Assembly: GCF_050948175.1 (NCBI RefSeq)
Contig: NW_027490133.1
Location: forward strand, 496,001 to 560,000
Length of the DNA stretch: 64,000 nucleotides
Reading direction: 5' to 3'
DNA from: Xylocopa sonorina
Lineage: Eukaryota; Arthropoda; Insecta; Hymenoptera; Apidae
Part shown: positions 13,401-26,686 of the stretch, piece by piece
How positions within the stretch are numbered: position 1 is the stretch's first letter
Layout of the letters: the number at the start of each line of letters is the position of its first letter
The notes under the pieces: generated by a model
What the model was told of the DNA's origin: nothing
Database searches by the model: none
What the model saw: only the letters and a program-made list of their open reading frames with translations
Translations under genes and position numbers: made by a program

Positions 13401-14408
13401 GAATGGAAGTGTCGCATTTACACTCAATTGAAGTGTATGCGAGGTATACTTGACACTTCGCAATGAATATTATATCTTATCACGGAACATAGAAATGAGG
13501 AGCGACATCGCGTTTTAAGAAGCATCAGAAATCTATTGCTATGATACGTAGACATCTCCAAACGCTATTTCCTAGCAAGGAAGTGTTGCATTTGCATTCT
13601 TTTGATGTGTAGACGAGATATACATATCACTGCACAATGAATATTATATCTTATCCTGCAACATAGAAATGGGATGCCATATCCCGTTTCAAGAAGCATT
13701 AGAACTCTATTGCTTCGATACGTAGACATCTGCAAACTCTATTTCCTAGCAAGGAAGTGTCGCGTTTACATTCATTTGAAGTGTATGCGAGGTATACATA
13801 ACACTTCGCAATTAACATTATATCTTATCATGAAGCATAGAAATGAAATGCGATATCCCATTTCAAGAAGCATTAGAACTCTATTGCTTCGATACGTAGA
13901 CATCTGCAATCGCTATTTCCTAGCAAGGAAGTGTCGCATTTACATTCATTTGAAGTGTATGCGAGGTATACATAACACTTCGCAATGAATATTACATGTT
14001 GTCATGAAACATAGAAATGAGATGCGATATCTCGTTTTAAGAAGCATTATAACACGCTTGCTACGATACGTAGACATCTGCAAACTCTATTCCCTAGCAA
14101 GGAAGTGTCGCATTTACATTCATTTGAAGTGAAAACGAGGAATACATGAAACTTCGCAATGAATATTATATCTTATCATGAAACACAGCAATGAGATTCG
14201 ATATCCCGTTTCAAGGAGCATTAGAACTCTATTGCTTCGATACGTAGACATCTGCAAACTCTATTTCCTAGCAAGGAAGTGTCGCATTTACACTCATTTG
14301 AAGTGAATGCGAGGAATACATGAAACTTCGCAATGAATATTATATCTTATCATGAAACATAGAAATGACATGCGATATCCCGTTTCAAGAAGCATTAGAA
14401 CTCTATTG
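10463..14408 (+). repeat. 4,178-bp HOR unit, copy 2 (3' end replaced)
   Basis: Second copy, aligned with 6285-10230. At about 14409 the array jumps back 3133 bp in unit register: from there on it matches 11276 onward. About 4.5-6 monomers of the unit are therefore skipped. This is the expected signature of unequal exchange or replication slippage between copies. The register change at 14409 is seen; the mechanism is inferred. Confidence 0.8.
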
Positions 14409-14679
14409 CTTCGATACGTAGACATCTGCAAACTCTATTTCCTAGCAAGGAAGTGTCGCATTTACACTCATTTGAAGTGAATGCGAGGCATACATGAAAC
14501 TTCGCAATGAATATTATATCTTATCATGAAGCATAGAAATGAGATGCGATATCCCGTTTCAAGAAGCATTATAACACACTTGCTTCGATACGTAGACATC
14601 TGCAAACGCTATTTCCTAGCAAGGAAGTGTCGCATTTACATTCATTTGAAGTGAATAGGAGGAATACATGAAACTTCGC

Positions 14680-17600
14680 AATGAATATTTTATCTCATCA
14701 TGAAACACAGTAATGTGATTTGATATCCCGTTTCAAGAAGCATTAGAACTCTATTGCTTCGATACGTAGACATCTGCAATCGCTATCTCCTACCAAGGAA
14801 GTGTCGCATTTACATTCATTTGAAGTGTATGCGAGGTATACATGACACATCGCAATTAACATTATATCTTATCATGAAGCATAGAAATGAAATGCGATAT
14901 CCCATTTCAAGAAGCATTAGAACTCTATTGCTTCGATACGTAGACATCTGCAATCGCTATTTCCTAGCAAGGAAGTGTCGCATTTACATTCATTTGAAGT
15001 GAAGACGAGGAACACATGACTCTTCGCAATGCATATTATATCTTATCATGAAACATAGAAATCAGATGCGATATCGCGTTTTGAGAAGCATTAGAACTCT
15101 TTTGCTTCGATACGTAGACATCTGCAAACGCTATTTCCTAGCAAGGAAGTGTCGCATTTTCATTCATTTGAAGTGTATGCGATGTATACGTGAAACTTCG
15201 AAATGAATATTAATCTTATCATGAAACATAGAAATGAGATTCGATATCCCGTTTCAAGAAGCATTATAACACACTTGCTTCGATACGTAGACATCTGCAA
15301 ACGCTATTTCCTAGCAAGGAAGTGTCGCATTTACATTCATTTGAAGTGTATGCGAGGTATACATAATACTTCGCAAAGAATATTATATGTTCTCATGAAA
15401 CATAGAAATGAGATGCGAAATCTCGTTTTAAGTAGCATTATAACACACTTGCTACGATACGTAGACATCTACAAACGCTATTTCCTAGGAAGGAAGTGCC
15501 GCATTTACATTCATTTGAAGTGGATACGAGGACTACGTGAAAGCTTCGCTATGAATATTATAACCTATCATGGAACATAGAAATGTGATGTGATATCGCG
15601 TTTTAAGAAGCTTTAAAACACTATTGCTACGATACGTAGACATCTACAAACGCTATTTCATAGCAAGGACGTGTCGCATTTACATTCCTTTGAAGTTAAT
15701 GCGAGGTATACATAACATTGCACAATGAATATTATATGTTATCATCAAACATCGAAATGAGATGCGATGTCACGATTTAAGATGCATTAGAACTTTATTG
15801 CTTCGATACCTAAACATCTGCAAGAGCTATTTCCTAGCAAGGAAGTGTCGCATTTACATTCATTTGAAGTGAATACGAGGAATACATGAAACTTCGCAAT
15901 GAATATTATATCTTATCATAAAACATAGAAATGAGATGCGATATCGCGTTTTGAGAAGCATTAGAACTCTATTGCTACGATACGTAGACATCTGCAAACG
16001 CCATTTCCTAGCAAGGAAGTGTCGCAGTTACATTCTTTTGAATTGTATGCGAGGTATACATAACACTACACAATGAATATTATATCTTATATATAAACAT
16101 ATGAATGAGGTGCGATATCGCGATTTAAGAAGCATTCCAACTCTATTGCTTCGATACGTAGACATCTGCAAACGCTATTTCCTAGCAAGGAATCGTCGCA
16201 TTTACATTCTTTTGAAGTGAATACGAGGTATGCATGTCACTTCGCAATGAATATTATATCTCATCGTGAAACATAGAAATGAGATGCGCAAGCGCGTTTT
16301 AAGAAGCATTAGAATTCTATTGCTTCGATACGTAGACATCTGCAAACGCTATTTCCTAGCTGGAAAGTGTCGCATTTACATTCATCTGAAGTGTATACGA
16401 GATATACATAACACTTCGCAATGAATATTATATATTATCATGAATCATAGTAATGAGATGCGATATCGCGATTTAAGAAGCATTAGATCTCTATTGCTTC
16501 GATACGTAGACATCTGGAAACGTAATTTCCTAGAATGGAAGTGTCGCATTTACACTCAATTGAAGTGTATGCGAGGTATACTTGACACTTCGCAATGAAT
16601 ATTATATCTTATCATGGAACATAGAAATGAGGAGCGACATCGCGTTTTAAAAAGCATCAGAAATCTATTGCTATGATACGTAGACATCTCCAAACGCTAT
16701 TTCCTAGCAAGGAAGTGTTGCATTTGCATTCTTTTGAAGTGTAGACGAGATATACATATCACTGCACAATGAATATTATATCTTATCCTGCAACATAGAA
16801 ATGGGATGCGATATCCCGTTTCAAGAAGCATTAGAACTCTATTGCTTCGATACGTAGACATCTGCAAACTCTATTTCCTAGCAAGGAAGTGTCGCGTTTA
16901 CATTCATTTGAAGTGTATGCGAGGTATACATAACACTTCGCAATTAACATTATATCTTATCATGAAGCATAGAAATGAAATGCGATATCCCATTTCAAGA
17001 AGCATTAGAACACTATTGCTTCGATACGTAGACATCTGCAATCGCTATTTCCTAGCAAGGAAGTGTCGCATTTACATTCATTTGAAGTGTATGCGAGGTA
17101 TACATAACACTTCGCAATGAATATTACATGTTGTCATGAAACATAGAAATGAGATGCGATATCTCGTTTTAAGAAGCATTATAACACGCTTGCTACGATA
17201 CGTAGACATCTGCAAACTCTATTCCCTAGCAAGGAAGTGTCGCATTTACATTCATTTGAAGTGAATAGGAGGAATACATGAAACTTCGCAATGAATATTT
17301 TATCTCATCATGAAACACAGTAATGTGATTTGATATCCCGTTTCAAGAAGCATTAGAACTCTATTGCTTCGATACGTAGACATCTGCAATCGCTATTTCC
17401 TAGCAAGGAAGTGTCGCATTTACATTCATTTGAAGTGTATGCGAGGTATACATAACACTTCGCAATTAACATTATATCTTATCATGAAGCATAGAAATGA
17501 AATGCGATATCCCATTTCAAGAAGCATTAGAACTCTATTGCTTCGATACGTAGACATCTGCAATCGCTATTTCCTAGCAAGGAAGTGTCGCATTTACATT

Positions 17601-17811
17601 CATTTGAAGTGTATGCGAGGTATACATAACACTTCGCAATGAATATTACATGTTGTCATGAAACATAGAAATGAGATGCGATATCTCGTTTTAAGAAGCA
17701 TTATAACACGCTTGCTACGATACGTAGACATCTGCAAACTCTATTCCCTAGCAAGGAAGTGTCGCATTTACATTCATTTGAAGTGAATAGGAGGAATACA
17801 TGAAACTTCGC
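14680..17811 (+). repeat. 3,132-bp HOR unit (18 monomers), copy 1
   Basis: An exact 18 x 174 bp unit, followed at once by a second copy. It carries private changes not in the earlier 4178-bp units and repeated 3132 bp downstream: CATGACACATCGC (14840 and 17972), the one-base-shorter GAATATTAATCTTATC (about 15208 and 18340), TTATATATAAACATATG (about 16087 and 19219) and AGAACACTATTGC (about 17007 and 20139). Confidence 0.9.
17290..17811 (+). repeat. 522-bp trimer at the end of the 3,132-bp unit
   Basis: Three monomers in fixed order: one beginning AATGAATATTTTATCTCATC with GTAATGTGATTTGATATCC, one beginning AATTAACATTATATC with ATATCCCATTTCAAG, and one beginning AATGAATATTACATGTTGTC with ACACGCTTGC and GAATAGGAGG. 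The homologous trimer is at 20422-20943 and again at 20944-21465. Confidence 0.88.
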
Positions 17812-20800
17812 AATGAATATTTTATCTCATCATGAAACACAGTAATGTGATTTGATATCCCGTTTCAAGAAGCATTAGAACTCTATTGCTTCGATACGTA
17901 GACATCTGCAATCGCTATCTCCTACCAAGGAAGTGTCGCATTTACATTCATTTGAAGTGTATGCGAGGTATACATGACACATCGCAATTAACATTATATC
18001 TTATCATGAAGCATAGAAATGAAATGCGATATCCCATTTCAAGAAGCATTAGAACTCTATTGCTTCGATACGTAGACATCTGCAATCGCTATTTCCTAGC
18101 AAGGAAGTGTCGCATTTACATTCATTTGAAGTGAAGACGAGGAACACATGACTCTTCGCAATGCATATTATATCTTATCATGAAACATAGAAATCAGATG
18201 CGATATCGCGTTTTGAGAAGCATTAGAACTCTTTTGCTTCGATACGTAGACATCTGCAAACGCTATTTCCTAGCAAGGAAGTGTCGCATTTTCATTCATT
18301 TGAAGTGTATGCGATGTATACGTGAAACTTCGAAATGAATATTAATCTTATCATGAAACATAGAAATGAGATTCGATATCCCGTTTCAAGAAGCATTATA
18401 ACACACTTGCTTCGATACGTAGACATCTGCAAACGCTATTTCCTAGCAAGGAAGTGTCGCATTTACATTCATTTGAAGTGTATGCGAGGTATACATAATA
18501 CTTCGCAAAGAATATTATATGTTCTCATGAAACATAGAAATGAGATGCGAAATCTCGTTTTAAGTAGCATTATAACACACTTGCTACGATACGTAGACAT
18601 CTACAAACGCTATTTCCTAGGAAGGAAGTGCCGCATTTACATTCATTTGAAGTGGATACGAGGACTACGTGAAAGCTTCGCTATGAATATTATAACCTAT
18701 CATGGAACATAGAAATGTGATGTGATATCGCGTTTTAAGAAGCTTTAAAACACTATTGCTACGATACGTAGACATCTACAAACGCTATTTCATAGCAAGG
18801 ACGTGTCGCATTTACATTCCTTTGAAGTTAATGCGAGGTATACATAACATTGCACAATGAATATTATATGTTATCATCAAACATCGAAATGAGATGCGAT
18901 GTCACGATTTAAGATGCATTAGAACTTTATTGCTTCGATACCTAAACATCTGCAAGAGCTATTTCCTAGCAAGGAAGTGTCGCATTTACATTCATTTGAA
19001 GTGAATACGAGGAATACATGAAACTTCGCAATGAATATTATATCTTATCATAAAACATAGAAATGAGATGCGATATCGCGTTTTGAGAAGCATTAGAACT
19101 CTATTGCTACGATACGTAGACATCTGCAAACGCCATTTCCTAGCAAGGAAGTGTCGCAGTTACATTCTTTTGAATTGTATGCGAGGTATACATAACACTA
19201 CACAATGAATATTATATCTTATATATAAACATATGAATGAGGTGCGATATCGCGATTTAAGAAGCATTCCAACTCTATTGCTTCGATACGTAGACATCTG
19301 CAAACGCTATTTCCTAGCAAGGAATCGTCGCATTTACATTCTTTTGAAGTGAATACGAGGTATGCATGTCACTTCGCAATGAATATTATATCTCATCGTG
19401 AAACATAGAAATGAGATGCGCAAGCGCGTTTTAAGAAGCATTAGAATTCTATTGCTTCGATACGTAGACATCTGCAAACGCTATTTCCTAGCTGGAAAGT
19501 GTCGCATTTACATTCATCTGAAGTGTATACGAGATATACATAACACTTCGCAATGAATATTATATATTATCATGAATCATAGTAATGAGATGCGATATCG
19601 CGATTTAAGAAGCATTAGATCTCTATTGCTTCGATACGTAGACATCTGGAAACGTAATTTCCTAGAATGGAAGTGTCGCATTTACACTCAATTGAAGTGT
19701 ATGCGAGGTATACTTGACACTTCGCAATGAATATTATATCTTATCATGGAACATAGAAATGAGGAGCGACATCGCGTTTTAAAAAGCATCAGAAATCTAT
19801 TGCTATGATACGTAGACATCTCCAAACGCTATTTCCTAGCAAGGAAGTGTTGCATTTGCATTCTTTTGAAGTGTAGACGAGATATACATATCACTGCACA
19901 ATGAATATTATATCTTATCCTGCAACATAGAAATGGGATGCGATATCCCGTTTCAAGAAGCATTAGAACTCTATTGCTTCGATACGTAGACATCTGCAAA
20001 CTCTATTTCCTAGCAAGGAAGTGTCGCGTTTACATTCATTTGAAGTGTATGCGAGGTATACATAACACTTCGCAATTAACATTATATCTTATCATGAAGC
20101 ATAGAAATGAAATGCGATATCCCATTTCAAGAAGCATTAGAACACTATTGCTTCGATACGTAGACATCTGCAATCGCTATTTCCTAGCAAGGAAGTGTCG
20201 CATTTACATTCATTTGAAGTGTATGCGAGGTATACATAACACTTCGCAATGAATATTACATGTTGTCATGAAACATAGAAATGAGATGCGATATCTCGTT
20301 TTAAGAAGCATTATAACACGCTTGCTACGATACGTAGACATCTGCAAACTCTATTCCCTAGCAAGGAAGTGTCGCATTTACATTCATTTGAAGTGAATAG
20401 GAGGAATACATGAAACTTCGCAATGAATATTTTATCTCATCATGAAACACAGTAATGTGATTTGATATCCCGTTTCAAGAAGCATTAGAACTCTATTGCT
20501 TCGATACGTAGACATCTGCAATCGCTATTTCCTAGCAAGGAAGTGTCGCATTTACATTCATTTGAAGTGTATGCGAGGTATACATAACACTTCGCAATTA
20601 ACATTATATCTTATCATGAAGCATAGAAATGAAATGCGATATCCCATTTCAAGAAGCATTAGAACTCTATTGCTTCGATACGTAGACATCTGCAATCGCT
20701 ATTTCCTAGCAAGGAAGTGTCGCATTTACATTCATTTGAAGTGTATGCGAGGTATACATAACACTTCGCAATGAATATTACATGTTGTCATGAAACATAG

Positions 20801-20943
20801 AAATGAGATGCGATATCTCGTTTTAAGAAGCATTATAACACGCTTGCTACGATACGTAGACATCTGCAAACTCTATTCCCTAGCAAGGAAGTGTCGCATT
20901 TACATTCATTTGAAGTGAATAGGAGGAATACATGAAACTTCGC
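17812..20943 (+). repeat. 3,132-bp HOR unit (18 monomers), copy 2
   Basis: Tandem copy of 14680-17811 with the same private variants. In the stretches compared by eye I found no difference between the two copies, so this is among the most recent large duplications in the window. It is followed by an extra 522-bp trimer. Confidence 0.9.
20422..20943 (+). repeat. 522-bp trimer, tandem copy 1
   Basis: Homologue of 17290-17811 in the second 3132-bp unit. It is followed directly by an additional copy. Confidence 0.88.
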
Positions 20944-21465
20944 AATGAATATTTTATCTCATCATGAAACACAGTAATGTGATTTGATATCCCGTTTCAA
21001 GAAGCATTAGAACTCTATTGCTTCGATACGTAGACATCTGCAATCGCTATTTCCTAGCAAGGAAGTGTCGCATTTACATTCATTTGAAGTGTATGCGAGG
21101 TATACATAACACTTCGCAATTAACATTATATCTTATCATGAAGCATAGAAATGAAATGCGATATCCCATTTCAAGAAGCATTAGAACTCTATTGCTTCGA
21201 TACGTAGACATCTGCAATCGCTATTTCCTAGCAAGGAAGTGTCGCATTTACATTCATTTGAAGTGTATGCGAGGTATACATAACACTTCGCAATGAATAT
21301 TACATGTTGTCATGAAACATAGAAATGAGATGCGATATCTCGTTTTAAGAAGCATTATAACACGCTTGCTACGATACGTAGACATCTGCAAACTCTATTC
21401 CCTAGCAAGGAAGTGTCGCATTTACATTCATTTGAAGTGAATACGAGGAATACATGAAACTTCGC
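20944..21465 (+). repeat. 522-bp trimer, tandem copy 2
   Basis: Extra copy of the trimer. At the equivalent position after the first 3132-bp unit (17812) only the first half-monomer matches. The sequence there then changes to the CTATCTCCTACC variant, so the trimer copy number differs between the two otherwise matching units (one against two). Confidence 0.88.
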
Positions 21466-24249
21466 AATGAATATTATATCTTATCATGAAACACAGCAAT
21501 GAGATTCGATATCCCGTTTCAAGGAGCATTAGAACTCTATTGCTTCGATACGTAGACATCTGCAAACTCTATTTCCTAGCAAGGAAGTGTCGCATTTACA
21601 CTCATTTGAAGTGAATGCGAGGAATACATGAAACTTCGCAATGAATATTATATCTTATCATGAAACATAGAAATGACATGCGATATCCCGTTTCAAGAAG
21701 CATTAGAACTCTATTGCTTCGATACGTAGACGTCTGCAAACGCTATTTCCTAGCAAGGAAGTGTCGCATTTACATTCATTTGAAGTGTATGCGATGTATA
21801 CGTGACACTTCGCAATAAATATTATATCTTATCATGAAACATAGAAATGAGATGCGATATCGCGTTTTGAGATGCAATAGAAATCTAATGCTACGATACG
21901 CAGAAATCTGCAAACGCTATTTCCTAGCAAGGAAGTGTCGCATTTACATTCATTTGAAGTGAATACGAGGAATACATGAAACTTCGCAATGAATATTATA
22001 TCTTATCATGATACACAGCAATGAGATTCGATATCCCGTTTCAAGAAGCATTAGAACTCTATTGCTTCGATACGTAGACATCTGCAAACTCTATTTCCTA
22101 GCAAGGAATTGTCGCATTTACACTCATTTGAAGTGAATGCGAGGAATACATGAAACTTCGCAATGAATATTATATCTTATCATGAAGCATAGAAATGAGA
22201 TGCGATATCCCGTTTCAAGAAGCATTATAACACACTTGCTTCGATACGTAGACATCTGCAAACGCTATTTCCTAGCAAGGAAGTGTCGCATTTACATTCA
22301 TTTGAAGTGAATAGGAGGAATACATGAAACTTCGCAATGAATATTTTATCTCATCATGAAACACAGTAATGTGATTTGATATCCCGTTTCAAGAAGCATT
22401 AGAACTCTATTGCTTCGATACGTAGACATCTGCAATCGCTATCTCCTACCAAGGAAGTGTCGCATTTACATTCATTTGAAGTGTATGCGAGATATATATG
22501 ACACTTCGCAATTAACATTATATCTTATCATGAAGCATAGAAATGAAATGCGATATCCCATTTCAAGAAGCATTAGAACTCTATTGCTTCGATACGTAGA
22601 CATCTGCAATCGCTATTTCCTAGCAAGGAAGTGTCGCATTTACATTCATTTGAAGTGAAGACGAGGAACACATGACTCTTCGCAATGCATATTATATCTT
22701 ATCATGAAACATAGAAATGAAATGCGATATCCCATTTCAAGAAGCATTAGAACTCTATTGCTTCGATACGTAGACATCTGCAATCGCTATTTCCTAGCAA
22801 GGAAGTGTCGCATTTACATTCATTTGAAGTGTATGCGAGGTATACATAACACTTCGCAATGAATATTACATGTTGTCATGAAACATAGAAATGAGATGCG
22901 ATATCTCGTTTTAAGAAGCATTATAACACGCTTGCTACGATACGTAGACATCTGCAAACTCTATTCCCTAGCAAGGAAGTGTCGCATTTACATTCATTTG
23001 AAGTGAATACGAGGAATACATGAAACTTCGCAATGAATATTATATCTTATCATGAAACACAGCAATGAGATTCGATATCCCGTTTCAAGAAGCATTAGAA
23101 CTCTATTGCTTCGATACGTAGACGTCTGCAAACGCTATTTCCTAGCAAGGAAGTGTCGCATTTACATTCATTTGAAGTGAATGCGATGTATACGTGACAC
23201 TTCGCAATAAATACTATATCTTATCATGAAACATAGAAATGAGATGCGATATCGCGTTATGAGATGCAATAGAAATCTAATGCTACGATACGCAGAAATC
23301 TGCAAACGCTATTTCCTAGCAAGGAAGTGTCGCATTTACATTCATTTGAAGTGAATACGAGGAATACATGAAACTTCGCAATGAATATTATATCTTATCA
23401 TGAAACACAGCAATGAGATTCGATATCCCGTTTCAAGAAGCATTAGAACTCTATTGCTTCGATACGTAGACATCTGCAAACTCTATTTCCTAGCAAGGAA
23501 GTGTCGCATTTACACTCATTTGAAGTGAATGCGAGGAATACATGAAACTTCGCAATGAATATTATATCTTATCATGAAACATAGAAATGACATGCGATAT
23601 CCCGTTTCAAGAAGCATTAGAACTCTATTGCTTCGATACGTAGACGTCTGCAAACGCTATTTCCTAGCAAGGAAGTGTCGCATTTACATTCATTTGAAGT
23701 GTATGCGATGTATACGTGACACTTCGCAATAAATATTATATCTTATCATGAAACATAGAAATGAGATGCGATATCGCGTTATGAGATGCAATAGAAATCT
23801 AATGCTACGATACGCAGAAATCTGCAAACGCTATTTCCTAGCAAGGAAGTGTCGCATTTACATTCATTTGAAGTGAATACGAGGAATACATGAAACTTCG
23901 CAATGAATATTATATCTTATCATGATACACAGCAATGAGATTCGATATCCCGTTTCAAGAAGCATTAGAACTCTATTGCTTCGATACGTAGACATCTGCA
24001 AACTCTATTTCCTAGCAAGGAAGTGTCGCATTTACACTCATTTGAAGTGAATGCGAGGAATACATGAAACTTCGCAATGAATATTATATCTTATCATGAA
24101 GCATAGAAATGAGATGCGATATCCCGTTTCAAGAAGCATTATAACACACTTGCTTCGATACGTAGACATCTGCAAACGCTATTTCCTAGCAAGGAAGTGT
24201 CGCATTTACATTCATTTGAAGTGAATAGGAGGAATACATGAAACTTCGC

Positions 24250-24423
24250 AATGAATATTTTATCTCATCATGAAACACAGTAATGTGATTTGATATCCCG
24301 TTTCAAGAAGCATTATAACACACTTGCTTCGATACGTAGACATCTGCAAACGCTATTTCCTAGCAAGGAAGTGTCGCATTTACATTCATTTGAAGTGAAT
24401 AGGAGGAATACATGAAACTTCGC
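24250..24423 (+). repeat. Chimeric monomer
   Basis: The 5' half has the TTTTATCTCATC, ACACAGTAATGTG variant. From about 24310 it carries the ATTATAACACACTTGC and GAATAGGAGG variants that normally belong to the preceding monomer type (24076-24249). The next monomer (24424 onward) repeats the 5' type with its usual 3' half. The simplest reading is a one-monomer insertion by exchange between neighbouring types. Confidence 0.75.
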
Positions 24424-26512
24424 AATGAATATTTTATCTCATCATGAAACACAGTAATGTGATTTGATATCCCGTTTCAAGAAGCATTAGAACTCTATTG
24501 CTTCGATACGTAGACATCTGCAATCGCTATTTCCTAGCAAGGAAGTGTCGCATTTACATTCATTTGAAGTGTATGCGAGGTATACATAACACTTCGCAAT
24601 TAACATTATATCTTATCATGAAGCATAGAAATGAAATGCGATATCCCATTTCAAGAAGCATTAGAACTCTATTGCTTCGATACGTAGACATCTGCAATCG
24701 CTATTTCCTAGCAAGGAAGTGTCGCATTTACATTCATTTGAAGTGTATGCGAGGTATACATAACACTTCGCAATGAATATTACATGTTGTCATGAAACAT
24801 AGAAATGAGATGCGATATCTCGTTTTAAGAAGCATTATAACACGCTTGCTACGATACGTAGACATCTGCAAACTCTATTCCCTAGCAAGGAAGTGTCGCA
24901 TTTACATTCATTTGAAGTGAATACGAGGAAAACATGAAACTTCGCAATGAATATTATATCTTATCATGAAACACAGCAATGAGATTCGATATCCCGTTTC
25001 AAGAAGCATTAGAACTCTATTGCTTCGATACGTAGACATCTGCAAACTCTATTTCCTAGCAAGGAAGTGTCGCATTTACACTCATTTGAAGTGAATGCGA
25101 GGAATACATGAAACTTCGCAATGAATATTATATCTTATCATGAAGCATAGAAATGAGATGCGATATCCCGTTTCAAGAAGCATTATAACACACTTGCTTC
25201 GATACGTAGACATCTGCAAACGCTATTTCCTAGCAAGGAAGTGTCGCATTTACATTCATTTGAAGTGAATAGGAGGAATACATGAAACTTCGCAATGAAT
25301 ATTTTATCTCATCATGAAACACAGTAATGTGATTTGATATCCCGTTTCAAGAAGCATTAGAACTCTATTGCTTCGATACGTAGACATCTGCAATCGCTAT
25401 CTCCTACCAAAGAAGTGTCGCATTTACATTCATTTGAAGTGTATGCGAGGTATACATGACACTTCGCAATTAACATTATATCTTATCATGAAGCATAGAA
25501 ATGAAATGCGATATCCCATTTCAAGAAGCATTAGAACTCTATTGCTTCGATACGTAGACATCTGCAATCGCTATTTCCTAGCAAGGTAGTGTCGCATTTA
25601 CATTCATTTGAAGTGAAGACGAGGAACACATGACTCTTCGCAATGCATATTATATCTTATCATGAAACATAGAAATCAGATGCGATATCGCGTTTTGAGA
25701 AGCATTAGAACTCTTTTGCTTCGATACGTAGACATCTGCAAACGCTATTTCCTAGCAAGGAAGTGTCGCATTTTCATTCATTTGAAGTGTATGCGATGTA
25801 TACGTGAAACTTCGAAATGAATATTATATCTTATCATGAAACATAGAAATGAGATTCGATATCCCGTTTCAAGAAGCATTATAACACACTTGCTTCGATA
25901 CGTAGACATCTGCAAACGCTATTTCCTAGCAAGGAAGTGTCGCATTTACATTCATTTGAAGTGTATGCGAGGTATACATAATACTTCGCAAAGAATATTA
26001 TATGTTCTCATGAAACATAGAAATGAGATGCGAAATCTCGTTTTAAGTAGCACTATAACACACTTGCTACGATACGTAGACATCTACAAACGCTATTTCC
26101 TAGGAAGGAAGTGCCGCATTTACATTCATTTGAAGTGGATACGAGGACTACGTGAAAGCTTCGCTATGAATATTATAACCTATCATGGAACATAGAAATG
26201 TGATGTGATATCGCGTTTTAAGAAGCTTTAAAACACTATTGCTACGATACGTAGACATCTACAAACGCTATTTCATTGCAAGGACGTGTCGCATTTACAT
26301 TCCTTTGAAGTGAATGCGAGGTATGCATAACATTGCACAATGAATATTATATGTTATCATCAAACATCGAAATGAGATGCGATGTCACGATTTAAGATGC
26401 ATTAGAACTTTATTGCTTCGATACCTAAACATCTGCAAAAGCTATTTCCTAGCAAGGAAGTGTCGCATTTACATTCATTTGAAGTGAATACGAGGAATAC
26501 ATGAAACTTCGC

Positions 26513-26686
26513 AATGAATATTATATCTTATCATGAAACATAGAAATGAGATGCGATATCGCGTTTTGAGAAGCATTAGAACTCTATTGCTACGATACGT
26601 AGACATCTGCAAACGCCATTTCCTAGCAAGGAAGTGTCGCAGTTACATTCTTTTGAATTGTATGCGAGGTATACATAACACTACAC
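26513..26686 (+). repeat. Reference 174-bp satellite monomer
   Basis: This is a near-consensus monomer that can serve as the phase reference for the array. It is exactly 174 bp from one AATGAATATT start to the next. It contains three short dyads: the perfect 10-bp palindrome GCGATATCGC at 26553-26562, CTACG-ATA-CGTAG at 26590-26602, and TTCCT-AGCA-AGGAA at 26620-26633. The phase is arbitrary, since a tandem array has no intrinsic start. Confidence 0.9.

Noticed and set aside
26553..26602. CENP-B box
   Set aside because: Looked for the NTTCGNNNNANNCGGGN pattern around CTTCGATACGTAGAC. The CGGG part is absent in the consensus.
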